Origin: Narthecium ossifragum
Lineage: Eukaryota; Streptophyta; Magnoliopsida; Dioscoreales; Nartheciaceae
Assembly (NCBI GenBank): GCA_963920575.1
Contig: OY986972.1
Coordinates: 9,994,010-10,058,009, forward strand
Reading direction: 5' to 3'
DNA length: 64,000 bases
Below are positions 45,216 to 57,605 of the stretch, one piece after another (positions within the stretch are counted from its first letter, which is position 1; the number at the start of each line of letters is the position of its first letter). Below the pieces are notes generated by a model. That model did no database searches. It was not told where the DNA came from and saw only the letters and a program-made list of their open reading frames with translations. The position numbers and the translations under genes are program-made.

Positions 45216-47463
45216 TCCCCCTAGGGACAACTGGAAAAATCTGGCGAAAATCACCACCTAATACAATAGTTTTACTACTGGACGGGCATTCGTTGTCACA
45301 TATGTCACGAAGCGTCCGTTTGACAATCTCAATGCAATATTTGTGCTGCATTGGCACCTCATCCCATATTATGAGATTTTTTGCTCTAAGAAATTTCGCG
45401 TGGATGGATTGCTTACTAAATTTACAGTATGAATCATGTGCTATGTTAAGGGGAATTTTGAAGGTCGAGTGAGCTATGTGTTCGTCTGTTAACAATAAAG
45501 CAGCAATACCCGAAGAAGCAACGGTGACAATTATATTACCAAGCTGCCGACACATTCCCGCGATGGTGTTGTAAAGAAATGTCTTTCCAATACCAACACC
45601 CCCATTTAGGAAGAATGACTGGCCATCGTCAGAATTTACACAAGCCATTATAGCATTCTATGCAGAACGCTGTTACGGGTTCAACATTTGTACATCATTT
45701 TCAAAGTTTGTATTCTTAGCATTATCAATTAGAATTTGATGTTCCATCATAAGCCTATTTTGAGAATGCGCAGTCCAATTACCTGTAGGGTGAGGCATCA
45801 ACGGATAGTTAGCTAACGACGAACCCTGTTCCTGTAACATCTGCTCTAATATGTACAATCCATAGTCCTTGACTTGCTCATCTGATGGCAACTCTATTTG
45901 GAATTGAGCATGTAAGAGATGTGGGATGTCATGACATATTTGAGTAGAAAATTGTGCCCATAATGCGAATGGATTTTGTGGGTTACAATATAAAAGTACG
46001 GTAGCAAACAACTATCTCAATTGGTACCCCGTCTTCACAACAACCGATTCCTGCATAGACTGGACTCATTCTCCATCGTTCTCCAACAAACCTAATGCTT
46101 GACATGCGTCTTTAAAAGTCGAATGTTGGATCCCAGCAACGGATCGTACGTGCTCATATGATTCTGGACCTTTAACTATACTTAGTAATAACCGTAGATA
46201 AAAGTGCTCACCTTCAGTTGGTGGGACATAATACAATCTTCCAATGGAGAACCCACGTTTACGTGATCTCCACATGGCATCTTCTTTCTTCCAGACATAA
46301 TGTTCAGGAAATTCCTGATAATAGTAGGCGCATGCAGACAAATCATTAGCACAACAGGAGAAGTATGCAGTCAAAGTTGTTTGTTGATTCGATCCTCGTT
46401 CAAGTACTGCCGAGACTGGTTCCAATGATTTAAAGAGCACACGTTGTTCCCCGGGCAAGTGGACAGCTAGCCAATGGACTGCAGGATACTCCTCGTGTAT
46501 GTAGTACTCATAAAGACGCCATGCCGCTTCACACAGGCCTATATATCGTGCATTAATATGCTGCTGAATCTCATCGTCACCTCCCAAAACCATTGTTGCT
46601 CGGTCATGACCCTTGTAGATATATTTGTGAATATAAGCCACACAGTGAACACCTGCACAGACTTCCACGTTGATGTGACAGTTAAACATCCTTGATACAT
46701 ATGGATTATAGGGCACAACATCTGCATTATTGACCGGCACCCCATGAACTGATATTTCCACGGCAATCGGACGTCGACGATATACTGGGTATCCATCCTG
46801 ATCCATACTTGTTCTCACGGTGAGTGGCTTCGGGTACATTTTCGTACAACGACCATTCTCCATACATGGTGTTGTGATACCCGTAGCTACAGCTCGAACA
46901 CCACATGGTCCATGTACCATGAAAGTTTCTTATCTTATCTCTTCTCTGCAGGAAAAATAGGGCATGCATGTGTGGTAGTCCAAGTTTCTGGAACTCAATG
47001 GTGTAAACATGCGCTACCTTACTACCAAAGACTCTGTTCTCCTTAATCTTTCTGAGCAATGCCTTTCTTTTCTCATTGAAAACAAGCACAATTATGTCTA
47101 GACGATCCATAGCATTCTGATACTGTAGCAAAGCTTCTTGAATCTCTGGCCACCTAGGATTTGCTATCATTGTAAGGAACACATCAAGATGATTACAATA
47201 TCGGGTTATCGTCATTGAGTCATGGTAGATCTGGTTTAGATGTCTAGTGCTACCTGTGAATGATGAAGGCAACACAACCCTCTGCCCAATCTGATTTGTG
47301 TCGGTTATACCACCTCCCAGGTCATTTAGGCACTGATAACACTCTGATCTTAACTTACCCTGATTTGTTCTGTTGCAAAAAAGTATGTTTTGTTCAGATG
47401 AGGCCTATGCATCAATAATAAATTCTTGGAACAACCTTTTACCATGAAGTATAGTTGAATACT
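45145..47463 (-). pseudogene. Helitron Rep/helicase, central and helicase part, broken
   Basis: Minus strand. The Rep part has the HUH motif as EFQKLGLPHMHALFFLQ (HMH) and the tyrosine motif as VAYIHKYIYKGHDRAT. Between these the frame shifts (segments 47275-46727 and 46920-46066). The following segment (46011-45673) reads PFALWAQFSTQICHDIPHLL. The Pif1-type helicase part (45648-45145) has Walker [14 protein letters not shown], Walker [14 protein letters not shown] and [17 protein letters not shown]. The frame then runs into a short repeat, and the remaining helicase motifs are missing. The N-terminal part lies at 52030-53160 across a solo LTR. This is a rolling-circle transposase gene, now dead. 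Confidence 0.92.
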
Positions 47464-48015
47464 TGATGAGTGCATGAAATTGCACTCTGAACATAACTAA
47501 GAGCAGCTTATTTGCTGAGTTTTTATGATTAATATAGATAATTTCATTCATATATGTTGCTTCACAAAGTTATTTATATTATGCAGGAAATTGAATCAAA
47601 GATGGGTCTTTAACGCCAAAACTGTAACTTCTCGGAACGAAGCAGATAAAGTACCATACATGGCTAGAAAGCTTTGGAAGTTTAGTTTCCGAGAGTTTTT
47701 ATGGTTCGTGATTCCAAGTTTCCTAAATAAAGTTACGGCAATTTCAGTACCAATGGCGCAGTCTGGATGGCAAAATAGTAAATACTCAGGAAAGAAAGAT
47801 TGATCATTTTCCCTAAAAGGATCGATCCTTTTATGCAGACAGACCTGATAGAACATATACTTTTCAGATGATCACAGAAGGATCAATCCACCTTTCACTC
47901 GAGAATATTGAGGAGAAGGATCAATCTTTCTCCTATCGAAGGATCCATCCTACTATCCATCCTACTGAGAAGGATTGATCATGTTTCTATTAAAGGATCG
48001 ATCTTTCTCGGGCGA

Positions 48016-50994
48016 TGTCACGCCCCGACCCAGAAAACCCATCCAGATCGGGAAGTGAGCAACCTAAACCTGTTAAATCTTCAATGGGCGCGGAAAATTT
48101 TGACAGTCTCCTTTATAATTCTTACACAAGGAACCTGTACAATTTCTCATATTCCACAATAAGTTCAAATATTTGATCATGAGGGCATAAATGAAGATTT
48201 GCAGCTACTATAGCTATTACAGACCCAATTTGAGCATTTAGATAACATTATCGTCATTAATATCATAACTAAAAGTTATACAATTTGTCCTCAAATAAGA
48301 AGCATAAGTCTCCAAGGTTTAACTACATCAAATAAATATAACATACTGAATTGAGGCCTCTAATCTGATAACAACCTCAAAGTCCACCCGAAGTAGAAGC
48401 GCCTCCAAGAACTGATCTGCCTAGGACTACTGAAGTGGAAGGAGTGGCGCCTGCACCTGCAAAACGCAGCCCGGGTAGGGTGAGCATAAAGCCCAGTAGG
48501 GTTCTACTCTACGGCACTCTCAAGGAAAGGGGTAAGCTGCAACTGTGTCGTCTCCGTCCAATCCTAAGGCAATGAAGAACAAGTCTGGACAAGGGTCACG
48601 CATCACCAAGCGCCCCTCTACAGATCAGGGAAGGACAAGGGGCAAGTGCTCATCCCGTGCACTCCCACCTCTACAACCCTTAACAGGATAACATCCACTG
48701 TCCTTAGCGATTGACGCAGAGAACGACACAACCTCTACATCTCAATACTATAAATCAAATGAGTATATCTAGGTTGCAACCTCGATCAACACAAGATCAT
48801 ATGCACCCAATCTCGCCCTAATCCTCCTACCCATACCTCGGTCCTAGAGCTAGATCCGAGCTACCCGAGCCCTTAGATCAGCGATCGAGCCCCATCGCCC
48901 GCACCTAACCTTAATGCTTCTAATGCATATAACATGCATGAGCCTAATCAAACAACTAGGCCTAGGTGTCTCTACATGTCGATTCATCAATCACATGTCC
49001 AACAAGGCATATCATACTTATAAGATAGGTTAGCATTCAAGAATAAACAAAGCCAAGTACAGCATTCACATAACCCAATCATTCACAATCATTCAAGACA
49101 TACAAAGGGCACACCTTCGGCCCAAGCAGATCTAGACATTCCCCCTAGGCTTAAGGATTATACAAAAATACCCAATTGATATAATTGACATGAATAGGGT
49201 ACAAATTGAATGGTGAGAAACAACGACAGTAATAGATAGCAATTAATAGTCTGTACAATGACAAGCATGAAGTTTAGCATATAATTAAATCAAGGGTTAT
49301 TTCTCAGCCAAATGGTGACCCAGCTATGCATAAAAGGATTAAGATTCAATGAAATTTGGAGGGACAGTCAGTAGGCATAAGTCAGAGGTTTGATCAGTCC
49401 ACAGCAGTGTACGAGGACATGGTACCGAATAAACATGTTGAAAGCATAATAGATCATGCCGGTTTGGTGATCTCAGTTGGCAGCTCTGATAGGGTGAATC
49501 CATCTGCCGGACTAGACTACGCTACAGAAGAAGACCAACTCAATTAAGGATCGGCTATGCTTAGGAAATTCTAAGCCCAATTCAGCCAAGGACACTACGG
49601 CCAAAGCAGCCACCTAAACGAAGCCAACCTTCAACAAGGATCCACGAGTATGAAACCTAGTTTTCATCTCTAAGGTGAAGCATCAGCTGGGAGGGAAGAC
49701 TGAGAGTCCCTCCAGTCGGTTCATTGCAGCCAGGGAAGAAACAGAGTAGCAGAACACAAGGGAAAAGAATTCAACACCAACACCAGAAGATCCAACGGGA
49801 TTCTGGAAACTCCAGTAGCTGGCCAACCAAGAACAGGGGAAACAAATCCAAACCCACGGACAGGGAGGAAGAAACGGATGAGAAAACAGGGGGGGAGGAG
49901 GGTACCCAGCCAAGAACAGAGGAAGAGGAATCCAACAAAGCCCAAGATTCAAATCGTAGTAGCAAGAGAAGAAGAAGAGAGCATGGCATCGTATAGATAC
50001 AATCGATAAGAACAAATCTTGGTGATACATCAAAGCAGGAAGGGAGAGGAAACCGCCAGCCACGAACACCAACGAGCCACGAAAACAGAGACAATGTAGA
50101 CATCCCAAGCTACGACATCGAAATCCATCAAAAACCCAAAAAAGGAAAAACAAGCTCATCCAAAAATCCAAACAGAGAGAAAACTGTATCTCAATTCAAC
50201 AAGCCCTCAGAGGTATACGTTAACTTCGAAGGAAAAGCATGGCATCCATCGGAATCCAAAATGGGGGAGAAGAACAAAGCAAGGCCGGGCATCGGGATCC
50301 ATGGCAGCAAGGAGAGAAAAAAAAGGAAAACTGAGCATTCATCCATCATCGGAACCACGAGATCCACCAATCAACAACCAAATCCAAGCCACAAGCATCA
50401 AAACCCATTCCTAGGGCCTAATTCGAGATTAGGGTAGAGATCCCTACCTCTGGGCGTCGAGATCTCGTCCTTCTTTTTCTTCTCCGGTCGCGGTTGTCGT
50501 CGCCGCCAACGTCTCCGACGTCGTCGCCAATGAAGCCAAGTTCCCCGCTGTCGCCAAGCTCTCCTCTCTCCGGTCAAGTCGCTGTCGTCCCTTCCCCGCC
50601 GTCGCGATCTCTATCTCCCCTCAGCCGTCATGTCGCGACCCAAGCGAGCTCTCGTGGGAAAAGGAGAAGAGAAACATATGGTTGGGTTTTAAATAATTAG
50701 GTTGCTTAAGTCCATGGTCGTTTGATCATCATCAAGTTGATCACAGCCGTTCAAATTTAGATCTACTTGATCAAACCCGATCTTCAGATCCAGAGCACTC
50801 CTATGGGTCTACTCAAGCACATACATCATTACAGGGCCGTGTGTGTGCTACGCGTGTGAAACTAACTCCGTCAAGGGTAATTTACCAAATTACCCCCGGA
50901 GCCGCAACGATCAAAGGAGATCGCGAAGCAAGGCCAACAAAGCCAGACCCTCGACCTACGTGGTCGGACCGGATTGGAGGTACGGGTCCTCACA
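48016..50994 (-). mobile_element. Solo LTR-B nested in LTR-C
   Basis: 2979 bp, plus strand TGTCACGCCCCGACCC to TACGGGTCCTCACA, exact target duplication GGCGA (48011-48015 and 50995-50999). It shares the first 900 bp with 38716 (CAGCCCGGGTAGG, CCCAGTAGGGTTCTACTCTA). Long apparent proteins at 49683-50171 are not coding. Confidence 0.93.
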
Positions 50995-51024
50995 GGCGAA
51001 GCCAGAAATTGAAGATTTTGATTT

Positions 51025-51135
51025 CAAAGGATAGATCCTTTGCCTTACAAAGATCAATCTTACTCGGGCGACCCAGGTTACACAGAAATAGAGAAGAAGA
51101 AGATCGATCCTTGGCCTTCAGAGGATCAGTCCTTT
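51025..51135. repeat. Palindrome cluster of LTR-C, right half
   Basis: AAGGATAGATCCTTTG, AAAGATCAATCTTAC, AGAAGATCGATCCTTGG and related copies, 70-180 bp upstream of the TATA box. Left half at 47800-48010. Confidence 0.75.
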
Positions 51136-52029
51136 GTTGGGCGAATCTGAATACGAGCCATCAGATTTAATCCAAAGGCTGAAATAAAAGCTAGGCTTTC
51201 AAGTCCATATATAAGGGGAGTTCTTGGACATTTTTGAAAGACTTTTCTAACCTTTTCTGAAGGAGGAAGATGAAGAAATCTCCATCCATGGCCGAGTAAT
51301 CCACGGGCATAGCGGACGGATGATCAAGCGAGGATTAGGGTTTTTTCTTCATCATGGTTCATAGTTTTAATCTTTATTGTTAAATTCTTTTCTATGTATT
51401 GAATCTTCAAAAATTGTTTTTAGATTATAGATTCTTATGAGGATGATTAATATTATGAATCTAGTCATGCTTCTTTCATGATCTTATAATCCCATAGTTT
51501 TATCTATTATTTACCTACTTTATCTCGTGAAATCTTTGCTATGCATTGCCGATTGTGAGAGTTGGTATTGTGTATTCTTAGAGATCTGGTTAGATAGAGT
51601 TAGGGTTTTATCCCGATGAACTTTTGCTATACGTTGCCTGTAGTGACAGCCGGTATCGTATATTCTTAGGTTTTGCTTGGATGAAGTTAAAGTTATAAAG
51701 GAAGAATCTATCGTAGCAAGAGACATTTATATATTTTGTTAGATTTATAGTTCCATCTTCTGATTAAGGTGATTGAGATGTGAATCCCTTAACTGAGTAT
51801 TGAATGAATCGTTGGTAGAAGAAGAACCTAAATCCGAGTGAAGTGATTCCCGATGCCTAGCCTTATTAAAATCCTTTGATCTAATTTAGTTAATTCTTAA
51901 GTTCTCGTTTGTCTTCAATTCATTGTTATTTGCATTTTGGATATTTTCTGCTTGTCTCTCTGTGGGTTCGACCTCTTTTATGTTGTACTGCACCGCGACC
52001 GCTATGCATGACACTTTCTAGCGATATCA

Positions 52030-53084
52030 ATACTCTCCGTCTTGTTTGTACAAACAGTAACAATAATACTCTGACATTGTTAATCTCTTCGTTAAAGGGC
52101 AGCCACGACTAACATCCCACTGCTTGAGGTCTGTACTCCATCTAAGATCACCGTTTGGGAATAAAAGAACATAATGCAGGGGCAGATATGCAGGATGTCA
52201 TTCACTTATTCATTCTAAGGGCCTATCACCTCGAAGATGTAGCAATATATCATGTTTCGTAGCTATTTCAACACCATCGCTTGGCAAAATAACAACAATT
52301 TCATTTACAATTGGCAAATTCAACATGCGACGATCAATTGATGGTCTATATTGCAGGTGCACTGGGAGAGGTGGCGCAGTCATACTTGTATCCGATAGGA
52401 TTTCATGTGTCTGTCTGTAAATTCGGATAAATGGATTACAATTCCAATGAATGTTATGGATATCTTGAAGAACAGCCGGACTTAAATTTGGATTATTATT
52501 TATGCACATCCTCACTGCTTCATTTGGATCATAGATATAAAGTTGATCATAGATCCGATCGGTTCTTGACTCCTGCAATAATGCCCCTGTAAAATGTCTT
52601 ACTTCGCAATGGATGCTGAATGGCATAGGAACGGTTCTTTGTCTAATCCTATCATCGATACGCAGACCGAGGCTGGTAAAGGAGTTTGCTATGTTGTATT
52701 GGCGAATGTTAATACGGAATGAACACGCATTTGCATCATCACCCTCGAAAAGATTTCTGAGAGATTGGGGTGGATCTGTTAAAGGTGCCAGCTTGATTTT
52801 ACCTTGCCCACAACAATTTCCAAATTTTGAATCATTGGCTGAGGACCCATACAATCTCTCGGCTAGCCAATACTTGGCGTTTTGTCGCACACTACATTCA
52901 TTGTACCGAGCCAATGACGACCTGGGTACATGCCAGCATGGTGATCCGTAGATGTATATACTTCTAATACATCTTCATCTATGAGACTGTAGAAAGATGG
53001 AATTAATGTTATGAGAATAAACATTTTACGTTTCATTAGGAAAGCTATCACTGTAAAAAGTTTGGAGGATGAGAAAGCTCTCAC
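52030..53084 (-). pseudogene. Helitron Rep/helicase, N-terminal part
   Basis: Minus strand. LGTMNVVCDKTPSIG (53084 frame), then after a frameshift AKYWLAERLYGSSANDSKFG and NCCGQGKIKLAPLTDPP. The CX..C and CC.QGK.L.P motifs are the usual start of the plant Helitron-like N domain. Then SFRINIRQYNIANSFTSLG, DQLYIYDPNEAVRMCINNNP, NPFIRIYRQTHEIL and LPIVNEIVVILPSDGVEIAT. After a stop at about 52209 the sequence continues HPAYLPLHYVLLFPNGDLRW to the ATACT duplication. All fit one family in order. Several stops and one frameshift. Confidence 0.92.
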
Positions 53085-53161
53085 ACATCAACGGATGTTG
53101 TATCCTTGTCTAGCATCGGTGAGGGAACAATAGGTAAGATCGTTTGATATTCAATTGGTGC

Positions 53162-53700
53162 CTAAGTCTGAGGTTTCTTGTGACCACTTGAAGACGGAGT
53201 AAGGTATTCCTCACGTTCCAAATGTAAGTGTTCCTTCATTCGGTCCTTCCCTAAGTGTCGAGCATTAATAAATCGGGGTAGAGATAGCCCGGATGTCACA
53301 GATGCACCCAAGGTTTCTTGCACAAGCTGAGTCACAATAACCTCATCATGTAGTATGTTCAAAGCGTTATAAATGTTTGATGCAATCCCATATGAAGAAT
53401 GACATGTGTGTGTTGTCAAATTGCCATCATATGATCCACGCGTCATAAGACTCTCTTGCCTATCGCGTTCTTTTCGTCATCACTGAGCCAATTGTCGTGT
53501 TGTCAAAACCTCAGTCACAATACTTATATCTTCAACCTCCTCATGAACTATAAACAGCGCATTAGGAACGTTTGATATAGTTCCATATGAAAACTGCTCG
53601 GGTTGAGTTGTTGAAATCCTATCGTATGGTCCACGCACCATAAGTCTCTCTTACCTTTCACGCTCTCTTCGTCGCCGATGTCCCAGTTGTCGTGCAGTTA
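53162..53700 (-). pseudogene. Helitron N-terminal leader region with a duplicated unit
   Basis: Two tandem related units of about 190 bp on the minus strand: (L)MVRGPYDRISTTQ then FSYGTISNVPNALFIVHEEV, and MTRGSYDGNLTTHTCHSSYG then NIYNALNILHDEVIVTQLVQ. Each ends with or is preceded by a RQL(G/A) basic segment (RRRERER, RKERDRQESL). Basic Arg-rich leaders before the Helitron N domain are common. The function of the unit is unknown. Confidence 0.6.
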
Positions 53701-53899
53701 ACGGGACTTGTGGGCACGTAGGTGTTAAATCATTGTAATCCAAATTCACGTAATAAATATATGCAAAGTGCACACATTTCAATAAACAACCTACCTAAAT
53801 AGCCACCTTTTTTTTAATTTAGTGTTCAAAATTCAAACTAAAAGAATTTGCGTAAAGTTCATCGCAAATGATTGAATGATATAATGTTAATAATATTAT

Positions 53900-54265
53900 T
53901 TTACTTACCCCATTTGCGGCAGGTGGTGCTGGGGGTCACAGATGTATCTGAGGACATAGTAGCAACACGCTTTATGTATGAGACAAAGTAAAATTAGATG
54001 AAATCTTATGTAAGTAATTTTTTTTCCACTCACCAAAGGTGGTTGCATGGCATGGAGCTCGTGCTCAGAGCAAATATCGACACGTGCCCCGTTATCGCGT
54101 AACATCTTAGCAGTTCGCCGGATATTAACATCTTCCTAAGTAATAGGAGTCATTAAGAAATAGAGATAAATCGGTAGGAAACTACTGTTTTTTGTAATTT
54201 AGAATCTAGACGGGAATGCCTGTGTAACTCACCGCTCCGAAGATGATGACGTGGTCCATATTATC
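53900..54265 (-). pseudogene. Candidate small exons upstream of the Helitron gene
   Basis: Not recognised. The minus strand has MDHVIIFGA followed by a GTGAGT donor (near 54232). A piece after an AG acceptor reads EDVNIRRTAKMLRDNGAR then VDICSEHELHAMQPPL before GTGAGT (near 54042). A third, after TCCTCAG, reads DTSVTPSTTCRK before GTAAGT (near 53908). Donor and acceptor placement is consistent, so these may be 5' exons of the Helitron transcript. Confidence 0.35.
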
Positions 54266-55631
54266 AGCAAAATTGTGGATAATAATGATTGATATGTATC
54301 TCCGTCACACATAACATTATATAGTATTAAAATAATAGAAACTTTTATCTATGGTTTTAGAATGAAGCCATCTCATTAAGTTACCAAAATTGCATATGGC
54401 AATTGTTAAGCCATCTAACAATGATTAATAGCTATTGGTCCAAACTATGAGAAATGATTAATAGATCGTGTCTTAGGAATTTAATCCATCTAACTATTTT
54501 TAAGCTTTAAGATGGATTCTTACAGGATTCTTGGTGGTAGATTATAAAAACAAATAATTTGTGTTATTGTTACTTGTGGATTGAGGAATATGTTATAATG
54601 TAATAAGGTTGTTTTAGAAATTTTTGGTAACTAGTCTTTTTAATTTGAACATTGACACTGTCATTGCATAGGTTTGTTGTATGCTTTTATTCTTATATTG
54701 ACGCAAGAAAATCTGTGTTTTCTAGGGAAGAATTGAGTTGGGAAAGTGAAGTTCTTGAGCCAAATTTATGCTATTCAAAAGAATATTTTATGGAGTAAGT
54801 CGAGTTGCGAAGTGAAGTTCTTGTGGCAAAAGTTGTGAAGGTGGGAGATTCACAATTTACTGCTTAACATATATGTGAAAATCTATGGACTTCTATATTT
54901 GGTTTTTGATACGATATATGTGTATTCCCCTATAGGTTGACATTGATATAGTACCCATTCATCCATAGATGATAAACAATATGTATTCTTTCAATATATG
55001 CACGTAGCTGCATATAAAATTTCATATTGTTATTTGATTCTATATGCACGTAAATGCATGCATGCTTGGTCTTAAATAGAGTGACGTTTTGCATAGAGGG
55101 AATGCTCTTAAATAAAGTGAAGTTTTGCATTTATGAGGCTTTTCGCTACTAAGCTTATTAACAATTATAGCACCAAAATCATGCTTAGTAATAATTATAG
55201 TTCCTAATTGGTTGTGTTTTATCATAAGACAGTAAATAGAAACATACAGGAAAGAAGAGAACAACAAAGAGTTAAATACGTGATTTTGACCAAAAAATCT
55301 AATTCAACTTTAAATGTTTAAGCTAATTAGTGTATGTAACTGCGAGATCTCCATAAGCTGTAGAGCAAGTTTAGAAATGATTATGCGGAACTACTCCACT
55401 TGTATAAGAAATGGAGCAAACTTTAACATACCCCGGAATAAAAGAATTGGTGAATTCAAAATCAACAAAATAAACTTCCGATAACATGTAGTTGAGAACA
55501 AAGGTAGTAACATTGTATTCATTAATTCTTTTGTTTTTTAAAAAAAATCGGCAGAACCTCCCCTCTACCAAGAGCTAAATGAGACAATTCTACAACATCC
55601 ATCAAATACAAAAATTAATTCAAAGTTAAAA

Positions 55632-55684
55632 GGGGTGAACATTGTCCCCGGGGCAAACATTGTCCCCGGGGCAAACATTGTCCC
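55632..55684. repeat. 18-bp self-complementary-junction tandem repeat
   Basis: Three units of GGGGCAAACATTGTCCCC. The unit ends pair with each other, and the junctions form CCCCGGGG. Confidence 0.9.
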
Positions 55685-55841
55685 TACAAACCACACAAAC
55701 CACGCAAACATAAAGGCATACAGCTAACATGGTGGATTTGGACTTTCAAAGTGAATAAATAACTTTGAGCACGTTTTCCTTAATTAATGTAATATTGCAT
55801 AAGCATAGTTTTTCCTACTACTGGACTATATTGCTAACGTT

Positions 55842-56155
55842 CAATTGCGCAAACGAAGAAAAGTTAACAAACTTTAGGATAGATGATAGTCACTGCTAGT
55901 AATGAATACAATTGTGAAAAGCAAGAAAAGTTAACCATCTTTAGGATAGATGGTAGCCACTGCTAGTAATGAATACAATTGCTCAAAGGAAGGAAATTAA
56001 TAATAAGCAAAAAAAGTAAACAATTTTTAGGGTAGTTGATAGTCACTGCTAGTAATGTATCCAATTGCGCAAAGCAAGAAAATTTAACAATCTTTAGGAT
56101 AGATGATAGCCAATGCTAGTAATCAATACAATTGCTCAAATGAAGAAAAGTGATA
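55842..56155. repeat. Tandem repeat, four units of 65-90 bp
   Basis: Each unit has CAATTG(C/T)G, AAGAAAAGTTAAC, TTTAGGATAGATGATAG and CACTGCTAGTAATGAATAC. Unit 3 has an extra 18 bp or so. Confidence 0.9.
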
Positions 56156-56290
56156 TTCTTCCAATTCTGATGTAGCTACATCCCAGATATGAACCCTTTT
56201 TTGAAGGGAAGTTAACAATAGGAAGAAATTTTGTGGAAATGAATCTCAATAAGCTATTATAACTTCCCAACTGATTCTAATTTGCTTTAT

Positions 56291-56560
56291 CATGTAGTAA
56301 TAGCTGAATTTTTGAACAATGAATGTGCCAACATGCAATGAAGATTACATGAGATGGATTTTGGAAGACACATGGATGATTAGTTGTTGTCAATCTAAAA
56401 TATTGAAGGAGAACTTGTTTGATTCAGGCAACTTTTTGCTTCAGCATGTAGTAATAGATGAAATTTTGAAGAATGCATGCTTGAGAAGAATGCCAACATG
56501 CAATAAAGATTACGTGAGCTAATGATGGTGATGATTGGAGACATGTGGATGATCATAGGA
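56291..56560. repeat. 154-bp tandem duplication
   Basis: CATGTAGTAATAG starts at 56291 and 56445. Shared GCCAACATGCAAT(G/A)AAGATTAC. Confidence 0.85.
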
Positions 56561-57311
56561 TGAATTTTTGCTGTCAATCTCTCCTACTTTATTTTAACAA
56601 GGGTGTAGGTAGAAGATGGCTTACATGAGTTTGAGCTACATTTATTTGTATTTCATATTGATTGTGCATGTGACTAACATATTTATTAATGGTGTGCTTG
56701 ATAAATGGATATGGCTTTTGATTTTTCATCATACTTGACTAATAGTTCAATCACAAAACCTCCACCTAAACAAAATACCAACAACCCTGATTGTGTTTTA
56801 CTTAAATAGAAAAGGGGGAGATGGAAAAGGTAAAGGAAGGAGAAAGAATTAATTTGGAGGGGGGGAGAGGGGTTGAAGAAGGCAGACAACTGATGGTCTA
56901 AAAAGGATAATTCGTCAAATTTAGAACAAACTAATTGATCGGCAAAACCAATATCAAATACATACTTACCTTAACCAAAACCAATGAGCATGCATTTAGA
57001 AATCCAGCATGACATTAAAACACACCATTAAAACCATCCAAATCACAGTAATAAGGTATTTGTACTTAATAGAACAATACATGTTATAGTAAAAATAATA
57101 TAATGCAGTCATTTTGAATGAAATATAGTTTGCAAGAGAACTTTAAAAGCAAAAAACAGAACATAAATATCTCTTAAGATTCAGAAACTGCAATATCATA
57201 AATCTCAATGTGCCTATCTTTATTTACATGTTTATCAATTAGTAGCGTAAAAAATATTGGAAAAGACAATGAATGAAAAGTATAAAGGCATCAAAGATCT
57301 AGTCCATTCAA

Positions 57312-57605
57312 ACAACCAATGGAAAGGAAAAAAAAATAGAGAGAAGTGGATTAGATCATAGAAGACTAACAAAGAGAGACAACATTTAACTGTGCAAACT
57401 TACCCTAGAAGAAATGAAAAGATATATACGCTACCTTTGGTTTCAGTAGCTTTTTGAACCAACCGATGGAAAGGGAAAAAAAAATAGAGAGATCTGGATC
57501 AGAGCAAAAGAACATCAAAGAGAAACAACATTCACCTGTGCAAGTTGATCCTAGAATAAATGAAAGTAGATATACATGCTACCTTTGGTTTGAGTAGCTT
57601 TTTCA
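57312..57605. repeat. Tandem duplication of about 147 bp
   Basis: Units start near 57312 and 57458. Shared GATGGAAAGGGAAAAAAAAA-like, CAACATT and CTACCTTTGGTTT blocks. Confidence 0.85.

Larger units (their letters stand above)
47464..52029 (+). mobile_element. Solo LTR-C inserted in the Helitron gene
   Basis: Plus strand TGATGAGTGCATGAAATTGC to GCGATATCA, exact target duplication ATACT (47459-47463 and 52030-52034). The Helitron frame region is contiguous without it. Sense is plus: conserved block 47590-47770, palindromes 47800-48010 continued at 51025-51135, TATA box at 51206-51214 (ATATATAAGG), then leader. A solo LTR-B sits at 48016-50994, inside the palindrome cluster. Confidence 0.93.

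Noticed and set aside
49683..50171. 162-codon minus-strand frame with many Phe, Leu and Cys
   Set aside because: Lies inside a bounded solo LTR-B; composition reflects purine-rich DNA on the other strand, not a membrane protein.
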